A DNA stretch of 64,000 bases from Hibiscus mutabilis. Lineage: Eukaryota > Streptophyta > Magnoliopsida > Malvales > Malvaceae. A program made the position numbers and the translations under genes. This document shows, piece after piece, positions 1 through 11,738 of this stretch (positions are counted from its first letter, which is position 1; each line of letters opens with the position of its first letter). The notes beneath the pieces are model-generated. The model was not told where the DNA came from. It worked only from the letters and a program-made list of their open reading frames with translations, and did not search any database. The stretch lies in the NCBI GenBank assembly GCA_019671005.1, contig CM033721.1, positions 50,200,864 through 50,264,863 on the forward strand. Direction: 5' to 3'.

Positions 1-2640
1 ACTTCTTCGTTCCTTTTAATCAATCTACTATTGACAACTTTTTACTAGTTGTAAATAGTTAAACAAGCCCATACGTTCTAATAAGCATCAACAATCCATT
101 TTTATTAGTTACTAATGCATAAGTATCTTTCATAGATTAATATATTTTTTTACCACATTTTACTAGACCTATACGAATACTGAATATATATCCATGTGAA
201 CGGTGATCTCAGATTCATGAGGTAGCATAATTATATTTACCCAATATGTAGCTTCATTATACGCCTTAAACTTAGTAAACTTGTTTGAATGAAACCCTCA
301 ACACCATAGGGTTCAAACCACATTAAATTCTTCTCTTTTAAAAGTTTATTTAGTTCAAGCCATTTAATTAGGTCAATTTAATCAAGATACCAAGACCAAT
401 CAATTCTAGATTAGGTTTCCCTTAATTCTTATTTGATTATACTCAATTATCAATTAAACTTAGGTTACTTGACATGCAAGAATTCATAGAGATTCCATAC
501 ATTAGTTAGCGGATTTACTATTTATCTTAATCATGATATCCCTATGTCAAGATTCCTTATCACATAAGTTATTATACTTCTCGTTCTTCATTACTTGACT
601 CCTAAGAATTCAAATCTATCATAAACATGACCAGTTTTATACTTCTTCTTCCACATTAATGATAATTGATTCCAAACTATCTAATATTCTAGTGAACTTA
701 TTTTACACAATTAGAACATCCTATTTAATATTCCATTCAAACCAATCATTCAGCAACTAATGAATGATCAAGCATCTATTATGTAAATGACCAATTCCAT
801 CCAACATACAATTTCCATTCTAAGTCAACATACACACAACCCTTAGGAGTAATCGTATTCTATTGATATTGCATTACTACCAAGTATATTGTTACTACTC
901 ATCTATTAAGTTTTACTTATAAATCTCAAGCATCCATAATCATATTATTCCCTATTCAAAGCAATATACCAAGGAGACAAGATGGTTCATTACATATATG
1001 AATATAAATAAATTTAAACACTCCAAATTCACTTAGATTACTCCAGAACAAATCCTTAAATCTTATAATTACTTCACAATATCAAAGCAATCCGAAACAT
1101 TCATGATATCATTCAAACAACCCACTAACCTTCTATATGTAATTACCCGAAGGATCACACACATAATACATAGAAGAATCTTGCTTATTTCACATTTTTC
1201 ACTTTATTCATTAAGTCAACATTAAGACTTTTCATTGTTTAAGTTGAACTCAGTACTTTAGTGAACAAGTTACTTTCACATGTAATTATATCCATCCCTT
1301 CGATAGATATTAGCTAAGAATATGTAAACCTCAACCAAAACAAGGTTTAACAATCCATAAATCCATTAGTAAACAATCTCCAATAGCAATAGATCTTCCC
1401 ACTCAAGGTTATTCAATTTACATTTTAAACATATTTCTTAGTGAATAAATTACCATAGCTTCTTCTTATTTAAACTTAAACATTCTTATTTTCTTAATTT
1501 CGCAGCCTTGAGAATCGAATGTACAGTCTAGGTACACAAATTCCCAACCAACTGTCACCCATAAACAAAATAGTACTCGCAGTACCAGTCAATCATTCCT
1601 ACTGTCGCCAAGTGACCATATACAAACTTCCCTCCTATTGTCGCCAAATAGGGATCACTGTCCCGGACCATAGTCCACCCCGACACTGAGCTCTACGGAT
1701 TATATGGCATGCCAACTATACCTACAACTGACTCAAAACCAAGGCTTTAACACATTTCATTTTCAATCTAAACATAGTGAGCATAACTCCATTTAATCTC
1801 ATAGAGATTTCATCAACCCTTTCTCATATAGGGTACCACAATATGTTCACCACATGGAACTTCATTTAGAATGGCCACTGCCAAATTTTACTTTATCAAT
1901 TCATGCACATACATCATTCCTTGTATTTAATTTATAAATTCCACATAAGTTTAAGCATGATCAAAGCTCCTTAATCATTTCACATCATATACATCTATTT
2001 ACTTGTACCATTCAAACCCATTGAACATCAATATCTCATTGAGCATTTCAAATAATAGGCAAAACATCATACAAGCATAAATTTTCTGTTATTCTCATCG
2101 AGGAGAAGTGTACTCTTAATCTTAAATATTAACATGTAGCTTTCAAGTACACTATTCTTATCATATAATCTCATCAACATTTCATTATTCCTTAGCAATT
2201 TGGGTAATACACATTCACCTTAGGTGAAACAAGATTTTTCATTCCAATTATCCAAATGGTAACATTGTCAAGATCATATTAAATACATTTTACAATGGTC
2301 TTTTAACACAAGTAAGCATAGCATAGCTCAATTATCACACCATTTTACTTCCAAACCATGTTTCATATCATAAGGAACTCACCTTGCATCCAGCTTGCTT
2401 AATCATAGCTTTAATAAACCAATTCTTTTAACAATTATAGTTAAAAAACATTGCTCGGGAGGGTTGTTAGCCCATCCCAAGTCTTTAAACTACACTCACC
2501 TCTTATCCCAAAGTTACGAGATACATGTGACCAAAATGTAAAGTTTAAAAACTATTTTTAGTGACTAATTTGTAAAAGATCATAACTCTGAATCTTTAAG
2601 GAGCTTTTGACCAAGAGTCTAATTCTGACTTTTTACCTCT
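1..2640 (-). mobile_element. Minus-strand chromovirus-type LTR fragment
   Basis: There is no coding capacity here. The stretch reads as part of a long chromovirus-type LTR on the minus strand. It holds copy 1 of the shared LTR module (1505-1750) and, further right, the minus-strand form of a GTGAGTGTAG box near 2484. In other LTRs of the window that box lies several hundred bases before the module, so the order fits one minus-strand LTR. The 3' end is cut off by the window edge. The U3 start (expected as GGTGTTACA on the plus strand) was not found, so the right boundary is approximate. Confidence 0.55.
1505..1750 (-). repeat. LTR structural module, copy 1
   Basis: Read on the minus strand this holds the GGAC/GTCC hairpin at 1665-1676 (loop UAUG), a second hairpin with stem GTACT/AGTAC at 1573-1585, and GGCGACA-type motifs. 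The same layout recurs in seven other LTR copies in the window. Confidence 0.8.
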
Positions 2641-5567
2641 TAATTTACTGATTTTAAAGTGGTTTTAATTCGTAAAAAGGATGAAGAGAATTAATTGCTC
2701 ATTATTTTCTTAAAATACATTTCACGTAACTAACTTTTCTCTCAACCATTTTCTCTCAAATTCTCTCCAGCCAAACATCCATTTCTCTTCAAAGATTTCA
2801 TGTAAACATTTGATTTAATCCATCCTTTTAATCTTAAATGATTTCTTAATGTCTTCCTAGGAAAACCTTATTGTTTTATATTTGTTTTCTCATGTAAATC
2901 TATACAATTGAAGGGAAAAGTCATCATTAGAGGCAAGGTTTCATTATTCTCCTCTAATGATAGGTTATTTATTGAAATTCCCAAGTTATTGATCTTTTAT
3001 GAATGTTTTCTAATGGGTTTTGATGATACAATTATAGAAAATTAGTTTAATTGAGGTTTAATGGGTGAAATTGTTTCAGATTTGTTAATGTTGGGTTTAT
3101 GATCGAGGTTTATCATAATTTTGGTGTGTTATATTGTGGATTAATGGATTTTAATGTGGTAATCTCGGAACTAGGTAAATTGTTTGACCCTAGGGTGAGA
3201 TCTTGGAGTTTTTGGCTTGTTTAAGTGGTTAATTGATGGCTGATGATATCTTGGTGTTGAGAAGATGCCTTTAGATGTATCTTGATGATATTATGTTGGG
3301 AAAGGGCTAGAGATCAATTTGAGTGTTTTGCCGTTGTTTCAGTAGTTTTTTGATAGCGAAAGGTTGTTCCATGAGTACAGAAAGTGTGGTGTTGTGTTAT
3401 TGGGGATTTTAATGCAGGGATGTGCATTAAATCCTCTGTTTTTCTTGTTTATAAGTAGGGGAGTTGGATCCAATAGCTTTGGAAGACGGTTCAGTTGATT
3501 CGGAGGCTTGAATCGCTTCAGCAAAGCAAGAGAGGTGTGTCGGTGAGTGGAAATGAGTTTTAGTGCTTTAAAAAGGTTTGAAATTGACTTTTAGGGGTTT
3601 AAATTAAGCTTAAAATGCTGGTTTAAAGTCAGAACTAAGTATGATTGAATTCGTTCTCGGTTCTCGGTTTTTCCCATTGTTTTGGTAAATCATGCTTATG
3701 TTTGAAGATAGAATTTGTTACCTACTATTATTCATGTTTTTATGAATTGAGAGATGATTCATGTGATCCCATGAGATTGATATATGGTTTTGAAAGAGTC
3801 TATAACTTGTTAAGAAATTCTATGCAATGATATTGCTTTTGAAATGGGATGAGAAATGGTTTATGTTTATGCATTGAAAACAGTAAGGTAATATGGTTTT
3901 TAAAGTGTATATTGGCAAGTGATTATGCTTATTATAATCGGATATAATTGGTCGACCAATAGGTTGGAGTGCACTATAATATATACAAAATTCGTATGTG
4001 ATCCAAATTCTTCGGATACACAGGTTGTATTGTGTTGTGAGTGATGAGGGTAGTGCCATCCTGGCCGAAGTGTGCAATATGGTGGGTTGTATCACCATGA
4101 GACTTGATGGGGTTGTAGCCATCAAGGTGTCCGCAAATCCAAACATTTAAAGGATGGGGTCGTAGCCATCTGGATTACTTGAAAGCCAATATATGAGACT
4201 ACATGTATCATTGTTTTAAATGGTTTTGTATAATGAGTTTTATACATGAGATCCTATTTTGAGAAATGCTTTATAATATTTAAGCATGAGAAGTGGCATA
4301 GAGTTTTGCATTGGATTTAATCCATGAGCTAAATGATACATGTGTTTTGAAAGGTCGATGATTTCGCTTTGATGAGTTTTAAAGCATGAGATTATATTTG
4401 AGTATGATGTGAAACAGTTTATTGAGAGAAAGGATTTCAAAGGCATTGTTAATTGTTTTCCGTTGATCATCCCTCACTAAGCTTATTGCTTATGCTCTCT
4501 TTTCTTAACAATGTAAATAAATAGCTTGTTGGGCAGCAATGAGGCAAGAGTAGAAGTCCAAGAGGTTCACATAGCTCAAGTATGGTTTTAAACTAATCGA
4601 TAGTAATAAATTTGGGAATGGGAGGGTACCTATATTGTTTAGGAGAGTATGTTGTGAACTCCCTGTTTTATGGCAAGTTTGTAATGCCTTATTGGTTTTG
4701 TAATTGGCCTTTAATGTTTGATTTGAGCTTTGGCATGATTTTTAGTGTTTGTCTTTGCTTGGCAATAGGGTGCATGCCTATATATTTTCCCTTTTAGTAT
4801 GTGATGATGCTTTGATGATGTTTCTGGTGTTTTTGGTTGAGGTTTGATCATTGAATATGTTGTGTTTGCCTTGGAAGCATGTTATAATGGTTTGAATACC
4901 CCTAAAGTGTGTTTAAGCAGCAAAATGAGACATTACAGGGCCAAGTGTATTGGTATGCGGGGTACCGTATCGATACGGATAGGCCAAATTAGGCTTAGCA
5001 TATCATTTCGAAGAGATTCGTATCGATACGGTCTTAGAGAAAAAATGGTTGGGCGTATCGATACACGAGGCCGTATCGATACGGTTTCATGCAACCTATG
5101 ATTCTGGAAAATCGCGTACCGATACGGGGTATAGGTGTACTGATTTGGTGTTAGGTAAGTTGGTTATTTGGAATCTTCTGATGTTCTATTTTCTTACGTT
5201 TTAGTCCCTGAAAGTTGTGATTGCATTTGAGCATGTTTGGATGATCAAATTGAGCTAAAATTTGATATGTGAGTATGAAACCTGACTAATCGAATATTGG
5301 CAACCTTAATTTCACAATATGTTCCTATAACTTGTCAGTTTTACAAATGGTCCCCAAATGATAATTGGAGCTATTCGATGTCGAATCGACGCCCAACTAA
5401 GTTATAAATTCACCTGCTGCTAGCTTATACACATAGGATAATAATGTTGCATCTAGAGAAAAAAAAAGTGTCATTCATTGAAGGGAAACTTTCGAGGTTT
5501 TCTTCAATATTCCCCGTGTAACCTATTCGGCCTGGTCTTGCGACAAGGCCGGGTTGAGGGGGTTACA
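2641..5567 (+). mobile_element. Plus-strand LTR, chromovirus type
   Basis: The right end is clear: a GC-rich hairpin (CGGCCT at 5528-5533 with AGGCCG at 5546-5551) is followed by GGGGGTTACA ending at 5567, the usual 3' end of the TGTAACA-type LTRs here. A CT-rich leader-like stretch lies at 2700-2800 and a diverged module-like block at about 3955-4180. No open frame longer than about 100 codons and no retroelement protein motif is visible. The left end is a guess from the change of orientation; no TGTAACA start was found. It may be a solo LTR or an LTR truncated against its minus-strand neighbour. Confidence 0.5.
4966..5126. repeat. Cluster of CGTATCGATACG palindromes
   Basis: Five copies of the 12-bp palindrome CGTATCGATACG or one-base variants start at 4966, 5019, 5054, 5072 and 5115, all within 160 bp and about 450 bp before the 3' end of the LTR. 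The spacing is irregular (53, 35, 18 and 43 bp), so this is a cluster of sites and not a simple tandem repeat. A comparable cluster sits in the LTR at 48130-50926. Confidence 0.8.
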
Positions 5568-5830
5568 CAATAAGCTTTGTTCATTTGATTATAGGAATGC
5601 AAAACTATGTTCAATTCATATTATGACATAATGTTGTAACCCATAAGTTTTGCTCATTTGATTATAAGAATATATGTGATTGATATTATAAGTCATTAGC
5701 TTTGCTTATGTGATCATATGAATATGGAGCTATGCTCATTTTCGATACAAATAAGACATGTTACTTGATTATCTAAATAAGGAGCTAGGCTCAATTCTGA
5801 CTTTGATATGATAAGACTTAACAGAAAAGC

Positions 5831-6040
5831 CTTGGTTTCGAGTCAGTCATATGTATAGTTGGCATGTCATAAAGTCCATAGAGCTCGGGTTTGGGTGGAC
5901 TACGGTCCTTATTTGGCAACAGTAAGAGGGAAGTGTTGTGGTCACTTGGCGACAGTAGAAGGGATTAACCGGTACTTTGAGTACGAATTTGATTGGCGAA
6001 AGTTGGTTGGGGATTCGTGTACCTAAGCTACTTGATTCTC
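5831..6040 (+). repeat. LTR structural module, copy 2
   Basis: Hairpin A is at 5897-5908 (GGAC, loop UACG, GTCC). Hairpin B is at 5972-5984 (GTACT, loop TTG, AGTAC). Three GGCGACAGT-like motifs are present, the clearest at about 5948-5956. The block ends in the conserved phrase GTTGGTTGGGGATTCG. Confidence 0.85.
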
Positions 6041-6168
6041 AAGGCTATGTTAAAGACAACACGTGAAATTGTAAATTAATCTAATGAAATATTTTGATGA
6101 CATATGAGACAAGTGCCACATGTTTACGATATGTTACGTTTTATAGTTTATATGATAAGTAACACATG

Positions 6169-7100
6169 ATTTGTGGACTGTTTTGGATAAATTCAAGCAT
6201 GTTTTGGGCTGTTTTGAATATATATTGTTATCCACGTGATTTGTGGACGGTTTTGGATAAATTCAAGCATGTTGTGGGCTGTTTTGAATATATATTTGTA
6301 TACACATGATTTGTGGACTGCTTTGGATAAATTCAAGCATGTTGTGGACTGTTTTGAATATATATTTGTATCCACGTGACTTGTGGATTGTTTTGGATAA
6401 ATTCAAGCATGTTGCGGACTGTTTTGAATATATATTATTTACATGGGATTTATGGACTGTTTTGGAAAAATTCAAGCATGTTGTGGACTGTTTTGAATAT
6501 ATATTTGTATACAAAGGATTTGTGGATTGTTTTGGATAAATTCAAGCATGCTGTGGACTGTTTTGAATATATATTTGTATCCACAGGATTTGTGGACTGT
6601 TTTGGATTATTCAAGCATGTTGTGGACAGTTTTGAATATATATTGTATCCACAGGATTTGTGGACTGTTTTGGATAAATTCAAGCATGTTGTGGACTATT
6701 TTGAATATATATTTGTATCCACATGATTTGTGGACTGTTTTGGATAAATTCAAGCATGTTGTGGACTATTTTGAATATATATTTGTATACACATGGTTTG
6801 TGGACTATTTTGGATAAATTCAAGCATGTTGTTGACTGCTTTGAATATATATTGTATACACATGATTTGTGGACTATTTTGGATAAATCCAAGCATGTTG
6901 TGGACTGTTTTGGATAAATTCAAGCATGTTGTGGACTATTTTGAATATATATTTGTATCCACATGATTTATGGACTGTTTTGGATAAATTCAAGCATGTT
7001 GTGGACTATTTCGAATATATATTTATATACATATGAATTGTGGACTATTTTGGATAAGTATGAGCATGTAGTGGATTGTTTTGAACATATATTTATGTAT
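6169..7100 (+). repeat. 70-bp tandem repeat array inside LTR
   Basis: About 13 units of 68-70 bp begin at 6169, 6237, 6307, 6377, 6446, 6516, 6586, 6654, 6724, 6794, 6863, 6964 and 7034. Each unit holds two GGACTGTTTTG-like half-units, one followed by GATAAATTCAAGCATG and the other by AATATATATTTGTA. The interval from 6863 to 6964 is 101 bp, consistent with one extra 31-bp partial duplication. The array sits just after the LTR module. Several apparent open frames on both strands are by-products of the repetition and share no similarity with known proteins. A degenerate version of the same half-unit appears at about 12580-12880 in another LTR. Confidence 0.92.
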
Positions 7101-7319
7101 GTACATGAATTGGGAATGCCTTGCATATAAACAAGTATGTAAGTGTTTTGAACATATATAAGTATCTCATGAATATGATCTGATATGTTTGTTGTCTTAT
7201 GTGCCAAGTAACTTGCGTGTTGAAATACTAGTCTGATAACTTTTTTGACAAGCAACCATGTTTATGATATGCTATATTGATGCTGATTGTGATAAGTAGC
7301 TAAGTTATGTGTTTATATG

Positions 7320-7540
7320 TTGATAACATATGAGATAAGTAATAGTGTTCATGAGATGTTATGTTTGATATCTTGTATGAAAAGTAATTCATGACCTTGA
7401 TATATTATGTTTGATATCTTATATGTTAAGTAACTCATGACTTTGATATATTTTGCTTGATATCTTAAGTGTTAAGAATCCCATGACTCCAATATGCTTG
7501 GTATGATATGCTATATGCCAAGATATACATGTATATAAGA
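7320..7540 (+). repeat. Degenerate ~60-bp repeat inside LTR
   Basis: Three to four diverged units share TTGATATCTT(A/G)TATG followed by AAGTAA-TCATGAC. They continue the repeat-rich part of the LTR downstream of the 70-bp array. Confidence 0.6.
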
Positions 7541-8703
7541 TGCCATGTTAGATAATTTGTGAGACTAGTAAAAATAGTCTACGAAATGTTGTGTTGAAAA
7601 CCTTGCAACTATATTGCTTTATCATTTGATTCAAGTGAACTTACTTGGACCGTGATAAGATTCTATTGAAGAATAGGAATAGATTATATAATGGTTACTA
7701 TATTACTTTTGGTTGTTAGTGCTACTTCACTAAGCATTTGCTTACTCTATCCTTCCATACCTTTTAGGGTAAACTTGCCTTCGGTTATCTTAAGAGCTCG
7801 GGCGAGATCACAAGTGTTCAGAAGTATGTTTTGTAATCTGTCTTAGGAACTCCTAGTTGGTGGCACATAGTTGTTATGTCTACATTGTGCATGTAGACTC
7901 CCCTTTCTGGTTATATATGTATATAATCTTACAGTTATTCGAACCTATGTAATGGGCCTTTATATACTTCATAGTTGTTTGCTAATTAAGTTATAATAGT
8001 TAAATCATCAGGTTGATATGCAAGTATGTAGGCTTTTATGTACCCATCATAATATGTTTAACCCTGTCAAAACAGTATAGCTCGAATAATTGGTTAAATG
8101 GTTTCATTGATCAATTAGTAGCATGTTTATGATTGTTTATATTATATTGCCAAGCAAATGTGATTGGATTCGAATAAGACTAGTGATCGTGATTATATGC
8201 TTGTCATGATCTTGAAATGGTTGCTCGTATGTGTACATATATGGAAATCCTTGTGATGCCTAATTTGAGAATCACATAGTTTAATTTACCTTTAAAAGAG
8301 TCATTTGTTATAATCTTTTTCTCTTAACCATTCAAATGGTAAACATGAACTTGATTAGACCTAAACCCTTAATAGCTAAAACTTGTTGTTCAAACTTTCA
8401 AGAATAGTCTTAACCTTTCTTAATTTTTTATAAGTGAGCTTCGTATAGTGGAAGTTTATCAAATAAAGTATACACTACGAGCTATCAAATGGATTATTAT
8501 GTATAATGTGTAAGCATACTTGTTTGAACATGAAATGCATTTTGGACCTTGATCTTTGAAAGTTACTAAAAAGTTTTCAATCACCCTAATTTATGCTTTC
8601 ATGCTTAGTTGAGAAGTGTTAAGACATCATATATTTGTTTGGATATTTGTTCAGTAACACTTCTTAAACTGATTTTCTCCTAGACCGGGTAAGGGGTGTT
8701 ACA

Positions 8704-9229
8704 TGTTGACTCGACACAACCAACATCCATATCTACTCATGAGAAATGAGGCTCCACTAAACTTGATCATACAGTAAAGGATGGTGTGACAGATGATGTT
8801 CCTCCAGCTATTTTTGCGCTTCCATTAGTTTTGCAACCTAAGTTGTCTCCACAATCCCTAATGCTGGTGCAACCAGCAGATAATCTTTCTCCACCATTCA
8901 CTTAGATATTCAAGAATAGTGAGTTGGATAATGAATTTCAATTCTTTTCAAGATACTTTGCAAGAGCTTACAGTGCAAATCCCCTTATTGATGCTCTTAC
9001 GCAGATTCCTAATTATGAGAAATCCATGAAGGAAATATTGTCCAAGAAGAAGAAGCTTAGTGCAGTGCGCTAATATCCACCCTTATACTAAGAAGAATGA
9101 AAGATCTAGGCAGTTACATCATTCCTTGCTCTATTGGGAATCCATTATTTTAGCAAGGCTCTTTGTGATCTGGGGTCTAACATTAATCTAATGCCATTAT
9201 AAACTTTTCAAAAGTTAGGCATTGGAGAA
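8704..9229 (+). pseudogene. A1 gag-protease linker (Athila-like), degenerate
   Basis: This is the first recognisable internal sequence of Athila-like element A1. Around 8935-9060 it encodes QIPNYEKSMKEILSKKKKLS, matching the conserved linker that precedes the protease in Athila-type elements. Around 9120-9210 the protease entry region is present with a stop, including the D-L-G-S active-site context typical of the clade. No gag is present: the LTR ending at 8703 abuts directly, so everything upstream was displaced or lost. Stops and frame changes show that it is dead. Confidence 0.65.
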
Positions 9230-9520
9230 ATGAAACCCATTACGGTGATATTGCAACTAGCAAACAAATCTTTGACTCATCCAAATGGACAAATAAAGGA
9301 TGTGCATGTTCGCGTGGACAAGTTTGCTTTTCTAGCAAACTTTATTATTCTTGACTTTGAGGCAGACAAGGATGTCCCTATTATTATTGGCTTACCATTC
9401 TTAGTAACCGGGAAGGCTATTATTGATGTATCAAAAGGAGAACTTACATTCCGGGTTGACAATGACCAAATCACTTTTGGGATGTTCAATGCAGATATTG
9501 GAAGGAATACAGAGGAATGA
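9230..9520 (+). pseudogene. A1 retropepsin-like protease, C-terminal part
   Basis: This open 96-codon stretch is the main body of the pol-encoded aspartic protease that would process the Gag-Pol polyprotein in the virus-like particle. The flap and C-terminal features of the Athila-type protease are visible: a VDKF segment, then FIILDFEAD, then a VPIIIGLPFL strand, then KGELTFRV. The catalytic D-L-G-S lies just upstream, in frame except for an intervening stop near 9200. The apparent start codon at 9230 is internal to the polyprotein and not a real start. The RT region follows about 250 bp downstream with several stops between. Confidence 0.8.
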
Positions 9521-9744
9521 CATCATATTGATATCCTTGACAATATCATCTAAGAATATTTGAATCGTCATAGTATACTCATTACTAAGGATACTGCGCT
9601 GACAATGGTAGAAGACAATCTCCCAAATTGTGACCACATTGTTGAAGTGCTCATTGGTGCAATTCATCACAAATAGCAAGTTGAATCATTGGATCTCGCT
9701 CACCCAACAATTCATACTTTTAAACCATCTATTGAAGAACCCCT

Positions 9745-10575
9745 ACTCTAGAACTGCAGCCATTACCAACTAATATCAAGTATGCATTCCTTGGCGATGT
9801 GGAAACACTCCCAGTCATTATCTCTACAACTCTAGATGCAATGCAAGAAGCTAAGTTGATAAATATTCTGAAGCAACACAAACATGATATTTCCTGGACC
9901 ATTGCGAACATTAAAGGCATTAGTCCATCTTTGTGCATGCATAAAATCAAACTGGATGATGAGAGCAAACAATCTATTGAGCCCAAACACCAGCTAAATG
10001 AAAAGACGAAAGAAGTGGTCAAGAAATAAATTCTCAAATGGTTGGACGCAAGTATTATCTATGCAATTTCTGATAGTGCATGGGTTAGTCTAGTCCATTG
10101 AGTTCCCAAGAAAAGTGACATCATTGTAGCCCGTACTGATGCTAATGAATTGATTCCTACTTGCATTCTTATGCGATGAAGGAATTGCATGGACTACACG
10201 AGACTCAATGTAGCAACAAGAAAAGATCACTTCATTCTTCCTTTCATTGATCAAATGCTTGATCAGCTTGCAAGCAAGGAGTATTATTGTTCTCTAGATG
10301 GGTATTCTGGCTACCATCAAATTGCTATTACACCCGAGGACCAAGCAAAGACTATGTTTACATGCTCATTCGAGATATTTGCATTTGATTGCATGCATTT
10401 TGGTCTTTGCAATGCACCGACCACATTTCAAAGGTGCATGATGACAAAATTTTCAGATATGATTGACAATTCCCTTGAAATCTTAATGGATGATTTTTCA
10501 GTGTATGAGAATATCTTCGACCATTTCTTCGACAATCTTGAAAAGTATTATAGGGATTTGAAGACACTAATCTAG
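9745..10575 (+). pseudogene. A1 reverse transcriptase, broken
   Basis: The RT of Athila-like element A1 lies in two open pieces (9799-10029 and 10189-10575) separated by stops. The N-terminal connection with WTIANIKGISPSLCMHKI is typical of the clade. Then come the CMDYTRLN palm motif, RKDHFILPFIDQMLDQL, the SLDGYSGYHQI motif B region, FGLCNAPTTFQRCMM and the active-site motif ILMDDFSVY, in which both aspartates are kept. The enzyme would copy element RNA into cDNA. Loss of function comes from stops at about 10027, 10100 and 10576 and not from catalytic substitutions. Confidence 0.88.
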
Positions 10576-11270
10576 TTTTGAATTAGGAGAAATGTCATTT
10601 TATGGTTACAAAAGGGATATTGTTGGGTCATCGAATATCTAAAGCATGAATTGAGGTCGATAAAGCTAAGGTGGATGTTATTGAAAAATTACCATCACCA
10701 ACTAATGTAAAAGGCATTCGAATATTTATTCGTGATTTTTCAAAAATCACAAAACCATTATGATTATTGCTGGAGCATAACAAAAGAATTGTCTTTGATG
10801 ATGCATGTTTGAATGCATTCAATAAAATTAAAAAAATAGATTGTGAACGCACCTATTGTTGTTGCACCCAACTAAGTGTAACCATTTGAACTCATGTGTG
10901 ATGACAATGATTTCGTTGTGGGGGCGGTGTTAGGGAAAGAAGAGATAAGGTATTTCATGCAATCTATTATGCTAGTAAGACTCTAATTCAAACTTAAATC
11001 AATTACAATACTACTTTGAATGAGTTATTATTAGCAATTTTTGCTTTTGATAATTTTTGTTCTTACCTTTTTAGTGCAAAAATTACAGTATAATTACTGA
11101 TCATTCTACCTTGAGATACCTTTTTGAAAAAAAAGATGCAAAACCAAGATTGATTCGATGGATCTTATTGTTACGAAAATTTGATATTGAGATAAAAGAA
11201 CGCAAAGAGTTAGAAAATCAAGTTGCCGATCATGTTTCGAGGTTAGAAGAGGCAACAAGATGGAAATATA
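10576..11270 (+). pseudogene. A1 RNase H region, broken
   Basis: Downstream of the RT, recognisable blocks include the thumb/connection region around 10600-10720 (motif GH-IS at 10628), then APIVVAPN and the first RNase H strand near 10885 reading MCDDND (the family usually has MCDASD), then YYASKTL near 10965. An ITDHSTLRYLFEKKDAKPRL block lies near 11095-11160, and ADHVSRLE closes the domain at about 11225. At least four stops and one frame change interrupt it. The domain would remove RNA from RNA-DNA hybrids during cDNA synthesis. Confidence 0.75.
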
Positions 11271-11738
11271 TTGCAAATTGTCGATGCAACACCGTGGTAT
11301 GCTAATTTTGTAAATTACTTGGTATGTGGAAAAGCTCCTTTGGGTATACTGGGGCACAAGGAGGAACGATTTCTTCGCGATGCAACTAAATATAATTGGA
11401 ATGAACCTTATTTGTTAAAGGTTTGCAATGATAATATTATTCGACGTTGTGTACCTAAGGAAGAAATTATGTCAATCTTATAGCATTGTCATAATGCTCC
11501 ATATGGAGGGTATTTCGCGGTATAAGAACGACTGTAAAAGTCCTTCAATTAGAATTTTACTGGCCTTCATTATTCAAAGATTCTCATGAGTTTTCCCAAT
11601 GTTGTGATCATTATCAGTGCACAAGGTCAATATCCAGGAGAAATGAGATGCCACAACTGCCAATAATGGAATTTGAGCTATTCAATATTTGGGGATTGGA
11701 TTTCATGAGTCTTTTTTCTGAATTCTTTTGGCAATCTA
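11271..11738 (+). pseudogene. A1 integrase, N-terminal half, cut by nested element
   Basis: The open stretch 11271-11483 encodes the pre-integrase region (ATPWYANFVNYLV, then FLRDATKYNWNEPYL, then the beginning of the HHCC zinc-binding region). After a stop near 11481 the zinc domain continues to about 11650. The start of the catalytic core (FNIWGLDFMS) follows, and the reading stops at 11738 where element T1 is inserted. The rest of the same integrase resumes at 23172. The target duplication ATCTA marks the break on both sides. Confidence 0.85.
11734..11738 (+). other. Target site duplication, left copy (ATCTA)
   Basis: ATCTA directly precedes the LTR start of nested element T1 and is repeated exactly at 23172-23176, right after its last LTR base. 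A 5-bp duplication is what Ty3/gypsy integrases leave. The two flanks together are consecutive parts of one integrase gene. Confidence 0.88.

Larger units (their letters stand above)
5568..8703 (+). mobile_element. Plus-strand LTR carrying a 70-bp tandem array
   Basis: The 3' end is well marked by ACCGGGTAAGGGGTGTTACA ending at 8703. Module copy 2 lies at 5831-6040, followed by the 70-bp tandem array and a second, looser repeat at 7320-7540. The left side abuts the end of the preceding LTR at 5567, and no TGTAACA start is visible, so this copy is probably 5'-truncated or was itself the target of the preceding LTR. Short repeated phrases around AAGCTTTGTTCATTTGATTA at 5573-5780 belong to it. 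To the right it joins the interior of an Athila-like element without any gag, so it likely inserted there. Confidence 0.65.

Noticed and set aside
3339..5101. Several 60-108 codon frames in the LTRs at 3.3-5.1 kb
   Set aside because: No domain similarity, both strands equally open, and they overlap LTR features; chance frames in AT-rich DNA.
6169..7100. Possible CRISPR-like array
   Set aside because: Units are contiguous tandem copies without unique spacers, in plant retroelement DNA.
6193..7255. Overlapping open frames of 60-116 codons on both strands
   Set aside because: They lie in the 70-bp tandem array; the repetition keeps several frames open on both strands and none resembles a known protein.
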